DNA of 57,520 nucleotides from Paracandidimonas soli. GTDB taxonomy: Bacteria > Pseudomonadota > Gammaproteobacteria > Burkholderiales > Burkholderiaceae_B. The stretch lies in contig NZ_SMBX01000014.1 of NCBI RefSeq assembly GCF_004342005.1, forward strand, positions 1 through 57,520. Reading direction: 5' to 3'. A model generated the notes under the pieces. The model made no database searches and had not been told where the DNA came from. It saw only the letters and a list, made by a program, of their open reading frames with translations. Position 1 is the stretch's first letter; every line of letters starts with the position of its first letter. A program made the translations under genes and the position numbers. Below are positions 23,616-32,114 of the stretch, in pieces.

Positions 23616-24281
23616 TCACGCAGAAGGCGAACCATCCAGGCGCTGGCTCATGAATATCTGATTGGATGTCAGTAAATGGCAGGACATGATCTGCTCGGCA
23701 AGGTCCCCGTGCCGAAGCTCCACCGCCATGACAATATCTTTGTGGTGCTGAAGGCTGCGCCGAAAATCCTCAATGTCATACAGGAAGAACGAGCGTGTAA
23801 TTACTGGCATATCGATCATCGTCGCCAGCATGACCTTCAAGCGTTGGGAACCTGCCGCCTCAAGAAGCAGATGATGAAAAGCACTGTTAGCCGCCTGTAT
23901 CTCAGCAATTGATTCCGCCCCGTTAAGACTGGCATCGATCGCCTGTTCCATCTGAGCATTGCATCGCTTCAGTTTTTCAATGATATCCATCCCTGCTCTT
24001 TCCGCTGCAAGACGTGCAGCAAAAGGCTCAAGGCGGATACGCAGCCGGAACATATCCTCGATGTCCCACCGTGTCCAGCCTGCCACAAACACTCCTCGCC
24101 CTTCCTCGGCTACGGCAAGACCGTCTTCCACCAATCGTTTCAGCGCAGCTCGTACCGGAGTGCGGCTTATCTCCATATCCGCAGCGATATGGCTTTCCTT
24201 GAGCTGTGTTCCCGCCTGATAGTGACCGGCGACGACCCGCTTTTTAAGGATCTCGTAGATTTTCTGGCTGTTCATCTTCAT
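23616..24281 (-). CDS. GntR-family regulator, FadR subfamily
   Basis: Encodes 221 residues from ATG 24281 (M-K-M-N-S-Q-K-I-Y). The winged helix-turn-helix contains G-T-Q-L-K-E-S-H-I-A-A-D-M-E-I-S-R-T-P-V (about 23-42). The all-helical FCD ligand domain follows, with metal/ligand candidates in R-L-R-I-R-L-E-P, N-S-A-F-H-H and H-K-D-I. It likely represses the flanking Bug/enzyme operons in response to a carboxylate. A longer frame to 24401 exists but gives an N-terminus unlike the family. No clear ribosome site decides. Confidence 0.85.
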   Translation of the reverse strand: MKMNSQKIYEILKKRVVAGHYQAGTQLKESHIAADMEISRTPVRAALKRLVEDGLAVAEEGRGVFVAGWTRWDIEDMFRLRIRLEPFAARLAAERAGMDIIEKLKRCNAQMEQAIDASLNGAESIAEIQAANSAFHHLLLEAAGSQRLKVMLATMIDMPVITRSFFLYDIEDFRRSLQHHKDIVMAVELRHGDLAEQIMSCHLLTSNQIFMSQRLDGSPSA

Positions 24282-24561
24282 GTTGCGACCCGGATATAGC
24301 GTTTGTACGCGTACCTGCAGGATACCCTGCTCCTTCTTCGGCTTCTTGAAAACAATGAATGTAGCAGTGTCGGACCGTGTGCTCAACGCTGATAAGCCCA
24401 TCCCTAATATGTATTTTTTTTGTTCTTTTATCTATATAAAAACATATCGTTTTCCCTAGAAATCCAGAATCAAACACAATAAATTGTCTTTTTTTTGTAT
24501 TATTCAGTCCGCAAGAGATTCACCAAGCAAGTTGACGCGATAATTCCAAGGGAGACCAGCA

Positions 24562-25527
24562 ATGAAACTTATCCGCAGCATCCTATCCGTATCAGCCGGC
24601 CTGCTGCTATCGACATCGGTCGCCGCCTCAGGCGCCTTCGACTTTCGCGGACCGATCAGAGTAGTCGTGCCATTTGCGGCCGGAGGAGCCACCGACAACA
24701 TTGCGCGCGTACTCGCTCCGGGATTGGAAAAAGAACTCGGCAAGACCGTTGTGGTTGAAAACCGCCCGGGAGCAAGCGGACAGATCGGAGTCTCATATGT
24801 AAAGAAAGCGCCCGCGGACGGATCAGTCCTTTTGCTTGCACTCGATCACTCCGTCGTTATTGTGCCGCTGATCACTCCCAGCGCAGACTATGATGCCATC
24901 CGAGACCTTACAGCATTGGGCACCATCGCCAGATTCGAATGGACATTCGCGGTTCCCAACAGCAGCCCCGCAAAAACCCTGCAGGAGTTTGCGCAACACA
25001 TCAAAGACAATCCTGCCAGCCGGCACTACGGCGTTCCCCTGATTGGAGGCATGCCCAATTTCATGGGGAAAAGCGTGGGAGATATGGCAAACGTATCGAT
25101 GGAGCCAATTCCCTTTGGAGGTTCTGGACAGTTGATGCCTCAATTAATGGGTGGCCAACTGGCATCAGGAGTAACTGGCTCCCCCGAAGGGGTCATCATG
25201 CACGATGCGGGAAAAGTACGCATCCTGGCTATCACCGGAGAAAAGCGCTCCGCTCTCTTGCCGGACGTCCCCACATTTTCCGAACTTGGCATGACAGATC
25301 TTTCCTTGAGCAGTTTCAATGCTTTTTTTGCTCCCAAAGGCATACCTGAAAAAACAGCGCAAGCTTTCAACAACGCACTGCGCAAAGTACTGACGGATCC
25401 AAATGTCCGAACCAAAGTGGAAGAGATGTCGATGGAGCTTGTACCCAGCTCCACCTTGGAATCGGCGAAAACCGAACTGGAGTCTACCTATAAATTCTGG
25501 AACTCCATAGATAGAGGCCTGCAATAA
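24562..25527 (+). CDS. Bug-family solute receptor
   Basis: Encodes 321 residues. Signal peptide M-K-L-I-R-S-I-L-S-V-S-A-G-L-L-L-S-T-S-V is followed by V-V-V-P-F-A-A-G-G-A-T-D-N and V-V-V-E-N-R-P-G-A-S-G, the family marks. GGGAGACCAGCA precedes the ATG. It is only distantly similar to the receptor at 21523, so the two are not a recent duplication. The amidohydrolase starts directly at its stop codon, implying joint use. Confidence 0.92.
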   Translation: MKLIRSILSVSAGLLLSTSVAASGAFDFRGPIRVVVPFAAGGATDNIARVLAPGLEKELGKTVVVENRPGASGQIGVSYVKKAPADGSVLLLALDHSVVIVPLITPSADYDAIRDLTALGTIARFEWTFAVPNSSPAKTLQEFAQHIKDNPASRHYGVPLIGGMPNFMGKSVGDMANVSMEPIPFGGSGQLMPQLMGGQLASGVTGSPEGVIMHDAGKVRILAITGEKRSALLPDVPTFSELGMTDLSLSSFNAFFAPKGIPEKTAQAFNNALRKVLTDPNVRTKVEEMSMELVPSSTLESAKTELESTYKFWNSIDRGLQ

Positions 25528-26433
25528 GTGTCTGCCAACCAGTACCGTGCCGGCCTCTCAGAGGCCGGCGTACATCATTCAGCGGGAATTCATGCCCCCT
25601 CATTCGTTCTTCCTGAGGGAGCTTGCGACTGTCATATGCATATATTCGACAATCGCTATCCCTTTGCTCCCGTCGCCCCCCTGAAGCATGGCGATGCCAG
25701 CCCCAGCCAGTATCGTAAATTGCAGCAGCGGCTGGGCTTGCAGCGCATGGTGGTCGTGCAGCCATCATCTTACGGCACCGACCACCGCGTGCTTCTGAAT
25801 GCTTTGTCTTGTTTCGGTCCAGCGGCAAAAGGCATTGGAGTCATCACCCCCGAAACAGACGCGGCAACATTGCGGCAATTGACTGATGCAAATGTAGTTG
25901 GCGCACGTCTCAATCTCGTCCAGAAAAGCGTTACCGATACTGGCATGCTGGACAAGCTGGCTCCTGTACTACGCATGCTCGGCTGGCATCTGCAGGTTCA
26001 TTTGCCGCCACAGTTTTTTATTCGGGTGATCAATCAGTTGATTGAACTGAAAATTGATGTCGTCATGGACCACTTTGCCGGTATCTGCCATGACGAATCG
26101 CTCAAAGACAGGGTCGATCAAGGAGTTCTGAGACTGATGGACAGCGGGCACGGCTGGCTCAAGCTCTCGGGTGCATACATGATGCACCCAAGCCCTCCTC
26201 ATACCAGCGCCATGCTCGACTCTTTCGTATCAAAGTTGGTAGCACGCTACCCCGACAGGCTGGTATGGGGATCGGACTGGCCACACGTTACAGAACGAGA
26301 AAAGCCAGATGACGCAAAGCTGCTGGATCTGTTCGCCCGATGGGTGCCTGACCCCGGTATACGGCATGCGATACTCGTTGAAAACCCACGGCAACTCTAT
26401 CGCTACCACGATTCGATGAGCACAAGGCAGTAA
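25528..26433 (+). CDS. Amidohydrolase, 2-pyrone-4,6-dicarboxylate lactonase-like
   Basis: Encodes 301 residues starting at GTG 25528, immediately after the receptor's TAA. The TIM-barrel marks are D-C-H36-M-H38-I-F-D, M-D-H-F-A-G, and W-G-S-D-W-P-H-V near the C-terminus, matching amidohydrolase_2/LigI proteins. LigI opens the lactone of PDC to oxalomesaconate, two steps before the CHA aldolase family to which the RraA-like neighbour belongs. The exact lactone is unknown. No better downstream start fits the conserved N-terminus. Confidence 0.82.
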   Translation: MSANQYRAGLSEAGVHHSAGIHAPSFVLPEGACDCHMHIFDNRYPFAPVAPLKHGDASPSQYRKLQQRLGLQRMVVVQPSSYGTDHRVLLNALSCFGPAAKGIGVITPETDAATLRQLTDANVVGARLNLVQKSVTDTGMLDKLAPVLRMLGWHLQVHLPPQFFIRVINQLIELKIDVVMDHFAGICHDESLKDRVDQGVLRLMDSGHGWLKLSGAYMMHPSPPHTSAMLDSFVSKLVARYPDRLVWGSDWPHVTEREKPDDAKLLDLFARWVPDPGIRHAILVENPRQLYRYHDSMSTRQ

Positions 26434-26462
26434 AGCCGCAGACAAACGCCTGATATAAAAAA

Positions 26463-26500
26463 ACAGGGGCGCGTCACCAGCGTGACCACGCCCCTGTCTC
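26463..26500. terminator. Bidirectional terminator
   Basis: ACAGGGGCG (26463-26471) and CGCCCCTGT (26489-26497) enclose an inner GTCAC/GTGAC stem; A-rich DNA precedes and TCTCT follows. It serves the convergent amidohydrolase and lipoprotein genes. Confidence 0.75.
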
Positions 26501-26534
26501 TCAGGTTATGCCGGGCTCTACGCGCCCTGGCCCA

Positions 26535-26972
26535 TTACGAGGCCGGCTCTGCTTCCTTGGGAGGCTTGCCGTCGCCGCCGACGGCATCCTGAATGGACTT
26601 GTCAGCCTTGGCTGCGCCTTCCTTGATGGCATCACCCATATCGCTCATCTTCTCCGAAGCGGAATCCTTCAGATCTCCCGCCTTTTCGGCGATGGTCGAG
26701 CCGGCTTCCTTGGCGTCTTCCTTCAGTTGCGCGCCAGACTGCTTGAGCGAATCCGTTGCGCTGCTGGTGGAAGACTCGGGCGCCGGCGTGGGTTCCGGGG
26801 CTGGTGCGGGCTCGGGAGCTGGCGCCGGTCCAGGCACCGGAGCGGGAGCAGGCGACTCAACTGCCGGCGCACTTCCTGCCGGCGCCTCGGAATCATTGCT
26901 GTCCGAGCAGGCTGCCAGCAGGCCCAGGGAAATGACAGCCGCCATTGCGAAGTAAGTACGGTTCTGTTTCAT
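26535..26972 (-). CDS. Lipoprotein with Pro/Ala linker and helical tail
   Basis: Encodes 145 residues. The signal peptide ends in lipobox L-L-A-A-C22. Next comes a S-D-S-N-D-S-E spacer and a Pro-Ala-Glu repeat (about 39-67). A 70-residue Ala/Lys/Asp/Glu amphipathic helix follows (G-A-Q-L-K-E-D-A-K-E-A-G, D-S-A-S-E-K-M-S-D-M-G-D). The tail resembles Lpp-like or YtxH-like coils that might span the periplasm. Its first 60 residues are nearly identical to those of the neighbour at 27064, a tandem duplication. Confidence 0.8.
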   Translation of the reverse strand: MKQNRTYFAMAAVISLGLLAACSDSNDSEAPAGSAPAVESPAPAPVPGPAPAPEPAPAPEPTPAPESSTSSATDSLKQSGAQLKEDAKEAGSTIAEKAGDLKDSASEKMSDMGDAIKEGAAKADKSIQDAVGGDGKPPKEAEPAS

Positions 26973-27335
26973 ACAATTTCCTTCCTGATCCTAAGTCGCC
27001 TTTGATGCTGTGCCGCGACGGTGCGACGAACGCCCGGCTGTGCTGACTACAGGCTCGCTCCAGTTACTGGGGAGATGCCCCGGGAGCCGGAGCAGACTCG
27101 GGTGCCGGTGCGGGCTCGGGAGCGGGCGCTGGAGCCGGGGCTGGGGCCGGAGCAGGCGATTCAACTGCCGGCGCATTTCCTGCCGGCGCCTCGGAATCGT
27201 TGCTGTCCGAGCAGGCCGCCAGCAGACCCATGGAGATGACAGCCGCCATTGCGAAGTAAGTACGATTCGTTTTCATGCAATTCCCTTCCTGTTCCTAAGT
27301 CGCTTTTGATGCTTTGCCGGGACGGTGCGACGAGC
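26866..27335 (-). repeat. Tandem duplication of lipoprotein 5' regions
   Basis: About 170 bp covering the leader, start and first 35-40 codons appears twice (around 26866-27035 and 27165-27335). The shared non-coding part includes CTTCCTG-TCCTAAGTCGC and GACGGTGCGACGA. The copies differ at scattered bases, so the event is not very recent. Confidence 0.7.
27064..27276 (-). CDS. Short Pro/Ala-rich lipoprotein, duplicate
   Basis: Encodes 70 residues. The signal peptide and lipobox (L-L-A-A-C22) copy the neighbouring 145-residue protein almost residue for residue, then a Pro-Ala repeat runs to the end (A-P-G-A-S-P-Q). The helical tail is absent, so this copy is either truncated or a distinct short form. 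Upstream non-coding sequence is duplicated too. Confidence 0.7.
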   Translation of the reverse strand: MKTNRTYFAMAAVISMGLLAACSDSNDSEAPAGNAPAVESPAPAPAPAPAPAPEPAPAPESAPAPGASPQ

Positions 27336-27532
27336 GCCCCTGCAGCAACTACAAGGTCATTCTAGTCACTGCTCACCAGGGAGAAAGGGACCCTGTGTAA
27401 ATCCTGATGACAGAAATCACATTAAGATCGCCAAAAAAATCAATGAAAAACAATCACCTATATTGAGCTAGGGTAAATCCCAAGCCTTGCCGGCAACACA
27501 CCTCGACACAAAAGCCTCGCTGTTACAATTAA

Positions 27533-28066
<534 letters not shown>

Positions 28067-28175
28067 GCCGACCGGCAGAGAAGCCGAAGCCTTAGTCCCG
28101 CCCAACCGAACCGCAGCGCTGCGCCAACCCATCAGGGGTATGAACGCAGCTCCATGCTCTCAAAGGAATATTGAT

Positions 28176-29402
28176 ATGAACGCAACCGATCTGGCCTGGG
28201 TCAGCCTCTCGACCCTCCTGGTACTGATGATGGTGGTGCCCGGACTCGCTCTCTTCTACGGCGGCCTGGTGCGCAGCAAGAATGTCCTGTCCGTCTCCAT
28301 CCAGGTGGTCACCGCATTCGCCCTGGCAATCGTATTGTGGTTTTTCTATGGCTATTCGCTGGCCTTCACGGAAGGCAATGCCATTATCGGCGGCCTCTCC
28401 CGGCTCGGATTCTCGGGCATGTTCGATCTGTCCGCCGACTCCTACGCCCTGTCGGGCAGCATCCCCGAACTGAGCTTTGCCGCCTTCCAGGCTACGTTCG
28501 CGGGCATCACCTGCGCCCTGATCGTGGGCGGCTTTGCCGAGCGCGTGCGCTATAGCGCCGTTATCGTGTTCCTGACCATATGGATGACGCTTTCCTACTT
28601 GCCCATCGCGCATATGGTATGGGCTCCGGGCGGCTGGCTGTTCGAGCGCGGCGCGCTGGATTTCGCAGGCGGTACTGTCGTGCACATCAACTCCGGCATC
28701 GCCGCGCTGGTTGGCGCATGGTATGCGGGCAAGCGCCTGGGCCACGGCCGCGAGCCGATGCAGCCGCACAACCTGCCCATGACGCTCACCGGCGCAGCTT
28801 TGCTGTGGGTGGGCTGGTTCGGATTCAACGCTGGCTCGGCCCTGGGCGCCAATACGCAATCCGCCCTCGCCTTCTTCAACACGCTGCTGGCGACCGCGGG
28901 CGCGATCCTGGCATGGCTAGTCGTGGAGCGCATCGTCAAGGGCAAGCCTTCGCTGCTGGGCGCGGCTTCCGGCGCGGTCGCGGGCCTGGTCGGCATCACA
29001 CCGGGCGCAGGCCTGGTCGGCCCTGTCGGCGCCCTGATCATCGGCATTGCCGCCGGCGCGATCTGCGTCTGGGGCGTCAACGGGCTGAAGCGCATGCTCA
29101 AGGCCGACGATGCGCTGGACGTGTTCGGCATCCATGGCCTCGGCGGCATCATCGGCGCGCTGCTGACCGGCCTGTTCAATGCCCAGGCGCTGGGCGGACC
29201 CGGCCTGGACAGCCTGTCCGCCGTACCCTACCAGCTCTGGCTGCAACTGGAAGGCGTGCTGATCACGCTGCTCTGGTCCGGCCTGGTTGCATGGTTCGCT
29301 TGCATCGTCGCCAACGCGGTCTGCGGCTGGCGCGTCAGCCAGGAGGAAGAAAGCATCGGCCTGGACATCGTCTCGCACGGCGAATCGGCCTACCACAACT
29401 GA
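28176..29402 (+). CDS. amtB: Ammonium transporter AmtB
   Basis: Encodes 408 residues from ATG 28176, with AAAGGAA upstream. Eleven membrane helices are expected; family marks are P-G-L-A-L-F-Y-G-G-L-V, F-A-G-I-T-C-A-L-I-V-G-G-F-A-E-R, D-F-A-G-G-T-V-V-H-I-N-S-G (first pore His) and D-V-F-G-I-H-G-L-G-G (second pore His). There is no cleavable signal. It follows glnK by 109 bp in the same sigma-54 unit and is gated by GlnK. Confidence 0.97.
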   Translation: MNATDLAWVSLSTLLVLMMVVPGLALFYGGLVRSKNVLSVSIQVVTAFALAIVLWFFYGYSLAFTEGNAIIGGLSRLGFSGMFDLSADSYALSGSIPELSFAAFQATFAGITCALIVGGFAERVRYSAVIVFLTIWMTLSYLPIAHMVWAPGGWLFERGALDFAGGTVVHINSGIAALVGAWYAGKRLGHGREPMQPHNLPMTLTGAALLWVGWFGFNAGSALGANTQSALAFFNTLLATAGAILAWLVVERIVKGKPSLLGAASGAVAGLVGITPGAGLVGPVGALIIGIAAGAICVWGVNGLKRMLKADDALDVFGIHGLGGIIGALLTGLFNAQALGGPGLDSLSAVPYQLWLQLEGVLITLLWSGLVAWFACIVANAVCGWRVSQEEESIGLDIVSHGESAYHN

Positions 29403-29423
29403 TTCCGGCCGCTTCAACGGTCG

Positions 29424-29459
29424 AAAGGCGCTGTTTCCTCGAAGGGCAGCGCCTTTTTC
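29424..29459. terminator. Bidirectional terminator between amtB and ptsI
   Basis: AAAGGCGCTG (29424-29433) and CAGCGCCTTT (29447-29456) form a ten-pair stem flanked by A and T runs, serving both convergent genes. Confidence 0.85.
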
Positions 29460-29475
29460 CGTGCCGGGGTTCCCG

Positions 29476-31233
29476 CTACAGATCGTTCAGATCGATGCGC
29501 TGCGCCCTGTTCAGGGCGGAAGCGACCTTGTTGCGCAGTGCATTCGTGTGGGACTCACGAACTTCCTTCTTGACGTCCAGCAGTTGCTGGGGATGCATGG
29601 AAAACGCCTTCAGGCCCAATCCCAGCAGCATGCGCGTCATGGCGGCATCGCCCGCCATTTCCCCGCAAATGGCGACATGCTTGCCCGTGCGTTCGCCTGC
29701 ATTGATCGTATTGGAAATCAGGCGCAGCACGGCGGGATGCATGGGATCGTACAGATCGACGACCTCGCTGTCGCCGCGATCGACCGCCAGCGTGTACTGG
29801 ATGAGATCGTTCGTGCCGATGGACAGGAAATCCAGCGCCTCGACGAAGGGCTCGATGGCGATCGCAATGGCGGGGATTTCCACCATCGCGCCCACCTGCA
29901 CATTCGTTGCGATGGCCTGTCCACGCGCGATCAACTGTTCTTTGGCGATCGCAATGGCGCGGTATGCCGCCTTGACCTCGTGCATATGCGCAATCATGGG
30001 CAGCAGGATGCGCACGGGGCCATGCGCGGAAGCGCGCAGCAGCGCCCGCAGCTGGGTCAGGAACAGTTCGGGATTGGCCAGGCAATAGCGTATGGCCCGC
30101 AAGCCCAGCGCCGGGTTGGTGGCCACCGTAGTCTCGCCATCCAGCGTCTTGTCCGCCCCGATATCGAGCGTGCGAATGGTCACGGGCCTGCCATTCATGG
30201 TCTTCACCACAGACGTATATGCCTGGTATTGTTCTTCTTCGCTGGGCAGATCGCTGCGTCCCATGAACAGGAACTCGCTGCGGAACAGGCCGATGGCATC
30301 CGCGCCCGCAGCCAGGGCGTCAGCCGCCTCTTCCGGCAATTCGATATTGGCTTCCAGGCTGATGTTGACCCCGTCGAGAGTAATCGCGGGGGCATCACGC
30401 AGCAGTTCCAGCGCCGCGCGCTCGTCCGCGTACGCCGCCTGTCTGCGGCGGTATTCCAGCAGCACTTGCGGCGATGGGTTGACGACCACCGCACCGCTGG
30501 TGCCATCGGCGATCAGAGTGTCGCCATCCCGTACCAGCGAACGGATATTGCCCAGGCCAAGGACGGCGGGCACATTCATGCTGCGGGCCACGATGGCGGT
30601 ATGCGACGTCGGTCCGCCAAGATCGGTCAGGAAGCCGCCGAACCTGCCGCCGCGCAGCTTCAGCATGTCGGCGGGAGAGATATCGCGCGCGACCACGATC
30701 AGCGTATCGTCCCCCGCATCCCATCCGTCGGCGGGCAAGGCGGAGTGGGCGCCGGTCATGACGCGCAGCACGCGCTCGATGACCTGGCGCACATCGGCGC
30801 CCCGCTCGCGCAGGTACTCATCCTCCATCAGCGCAAACTGCTCGCCCAGCAACTGGCCCTGCGTGGTCAGCGCCCATTCGGCATTGTAGAAGCGCTCCGC
30901 GATCAGGACCGCCGCAGCTTCTTCCAGCATGGGATCGTTCAGCAGCATGCTATGGACGGACAGCAGCGCTGCCATTTCCTTGGGCGCATCTTCCGGCAGA
31001 TTCTCCGCCAGCGTATCCAGGTCTGCGCTGGCCGCGCGCAGCGCAGACCTCAGGCGTTCCGTTTCCGCAGCCACCTCATCCGAGGAAATGCGATAGTGCG
31101 GCACTTCCAGAGCCGCCGCCCCCATGACGACCGCCCGTCCGATCACGAATCCCTTGACCACGCCAAGCCCCTGCAGGCAAAGCATGGCCCCCATGCGCGA
31201 CGATGTATCTGAAACTGCGGCAGTCTGTATCAT
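29476..31233 (-). CDS. ptsI: PTS enzyme I
   Basis: Encodes 585 residues. The phosphohistidine is H211 in G-G-P-T-S-H-T-A-I-V-A-R. The PEP-binding TIM barrel carries E-F-L-F-M-G-R-S, G-A-M-V-E-I-P-A and S-I-G-T-N-D-L-I-Q-Y-T. It transfers phosphate from PEP to HPr. With only a mannose-type IIA and no IIB/IIC in the cluster, the chain probably regulates rather than transports. The ATG at 31233 abuts dispersed repeat copy B, which fills its upstream spacer. Confidence 0.96.
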   Translation of the reverse strand: MIQTAAVSDTSSRMGAMLCLQGLGVVKGFVIGRAVVMGAAALEVPHYRISSDEVAAETERLRSALRAASADLDTLAENLPEDAPKEMAALLSVHSMLLNDPMLEEAAAVLIAERFYNAEWALTTQGQLLGEQFALMEDEYLRERGADVRQVIERVLRVMTGAHSALPADGWDAGDDTLIVVARDISPADMLKLRGGRFGGFLTDLGGPTSHTAIVARSMNVPAVLGLGNIRSLVRDGDTLIADGTSGAVVVNPSPQVLLEYRRRQAAYADERAALELLRDAPAITLDGVNISLEANIELPEEAADALAAGADAIGLFRSEFLFMGRSDLPSEEEQYQAYTSVVKTMNGRPVTIRTLDIGADKTLDGETTVATNPALGLRAIRYCLANPELFLTQLRALLRASAHGPVRILLPMIAHMHEVKAAYRAIAIAKEQLIARGQAIATNVQVGAMVEIPAIAIAIEPFVEALDFLSIGTNDLIQYTLAVDRGDSEVVDLYDPMHPAVLRLISNTINAGERTGKHVAICGEMAGDAAMTRMLLGLGLKAFSMHPQQLLDVKKEVRESHTNALRNKVASALNRAQRIDLNDL

Positions 31234-31316
31234 GAAAAAAATGTCCCCGCGCTACGCCTTCTGCTTGCCGCCCCGAAAGAGGACGTTTTTAACCTTGAAA
31301 CGGCCCGGCGGCAAAA
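31234..31316. repeat. Dispersed GC-rich repeat, copy B (degenerate)
   Basis: Matches copy A at CCCCGCGCTACGCCTT, GCTTGCCGCC and the end ACGGCCCGGCGGCAAAAG, with the central CCCC/GGGG hairpin eroded. It fills most of the ptsH-ptsI spacer and supplies the ptsI ribosome-binding region. Confidence 0.6.
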
Positions 31317-31341
31317 GCGCCGGAAAAACCTGCATTCGATA

Positions 31342-31611
31342 TCAATCGGGTTCGCCGAAGCGGTTGGCGAACAGTTCCTGGATTTCCTGCAGGGCCTGGT
31401 CTTCGTCCAGGCCTTCGGCATCCACGGTCACCGTCACGCCCATCCCCGCGGCCAGCATCATGACTCCCATGATGCTTTTGGCGTTGACGCGCTGGCTGCC
31501 CCTGGCGATATGGATTTCGCTGACGAACTTCGCGGCAAGCTGCGTCAACTTTGCCGCCGCCCTGGCATGCAGGCCCAACTTGTTACTGACGACGATATCG
31601 ATGCTTTGCAT
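31342..31611 (-). CDS. ptsH: Phosphocarrier protein HPr
   Basis: Encodes 89 residues. The phosphorylated H15 is in K-L-G-L-H-A-R-A-A-A-K, and S46 in K-S-I-M-G-V-M-M-L-A-A aligns with the regulatory serine. HPr relays phosphate from EI to IIA. Its gene is 87 bp after the IIA gene. Confidence 0.97.
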   Translation of the reverse strand: MQSIDIVVSNKLGLHARAAAKLTQLAAKFVSEIHIARGSQRVNAKSIMGVMMLAAGMGVTVTVDAEGLDEDQALQEIQELFANRFGEPD

Positions 31612-31698
31612 AGGGTGTTCTTGTCAAAATATATGGGTAATGCGATGGTGGCACAGGGCCAGCCATCTTGTCGATGCGGGAAAGCGTGAAAGGACGGA

Positions 31699-32109
31699 TC
31701 AGGGATTGCAGCAGGCTTCGTCGGCGGAAACGATGCCGCGCAGCGCTCCCTGCCGCACGCGTTCCGCCAGTTTTTCCGGCTCGCGCGACTGGTCCGTGAG
31801 CGCCTTGAGCACCATGCAGACATTGGTGCCGGTGATCAGATGGGCGACCAGCCCCCGGGCCATGCCCTGCTTCAGGGCCTGCACCGCGATATTGAAGGGA
31901 GTAGCGCCATACAGATCGCAAAGCACCAGGGTTTCGTCGGCCGAGTGCTCCATCAGCAATTGCTCCAGCCTGGGAACGAGATCCTCTGGCCTGCCGTCGG
32001 GGGGCACGTCGAACACGGTCATGTCTGGCCGCCTGCCCAGCACGTGCTCGGCGCAGGCGGAGAACGCGGCCCCCATGGGCTCATGCATGACCAGTACGAT
32101 GCGCACCAT
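31699..32109 (-). CDS. PTS mannose-family IIA component
   Basis: Encodes 136 residues from ATG 32109. The phosphoryl-accepting H9 lies in V-L-V-M-H-E-P-M-G, and D-L-Y-G-A-T-P-F-N and T-G-T-N-V-C-M-V are the IIA-Man fold marks. There is no IIB or IIC nearby, so it is likely the terminal acceptor of a regulatory PTS in this lineage. Five bases separate it from gshB. Confidence 0.93.
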   Translation of the reverse strand: MVRIVLVMHEPMGAAFSACAEHVLGRRPDMTVFDVPPDGRPEDLVPRLEQLLMEHSADETLVLCDLYGATPFNIAVQALKQGMARGLVAHLITGTNVCMVLKALTDQSREPEKLAERVRQGALRGIVSADEACCNP

Positions 32110-32114
32110 GTCGA

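Noticed and set aside
26593-26955. + strand ORF over the lipoprotein gene
   Set aside because: Antisense of the Pro-Ala repeat; the minus strand has lipobox and ribosome site.
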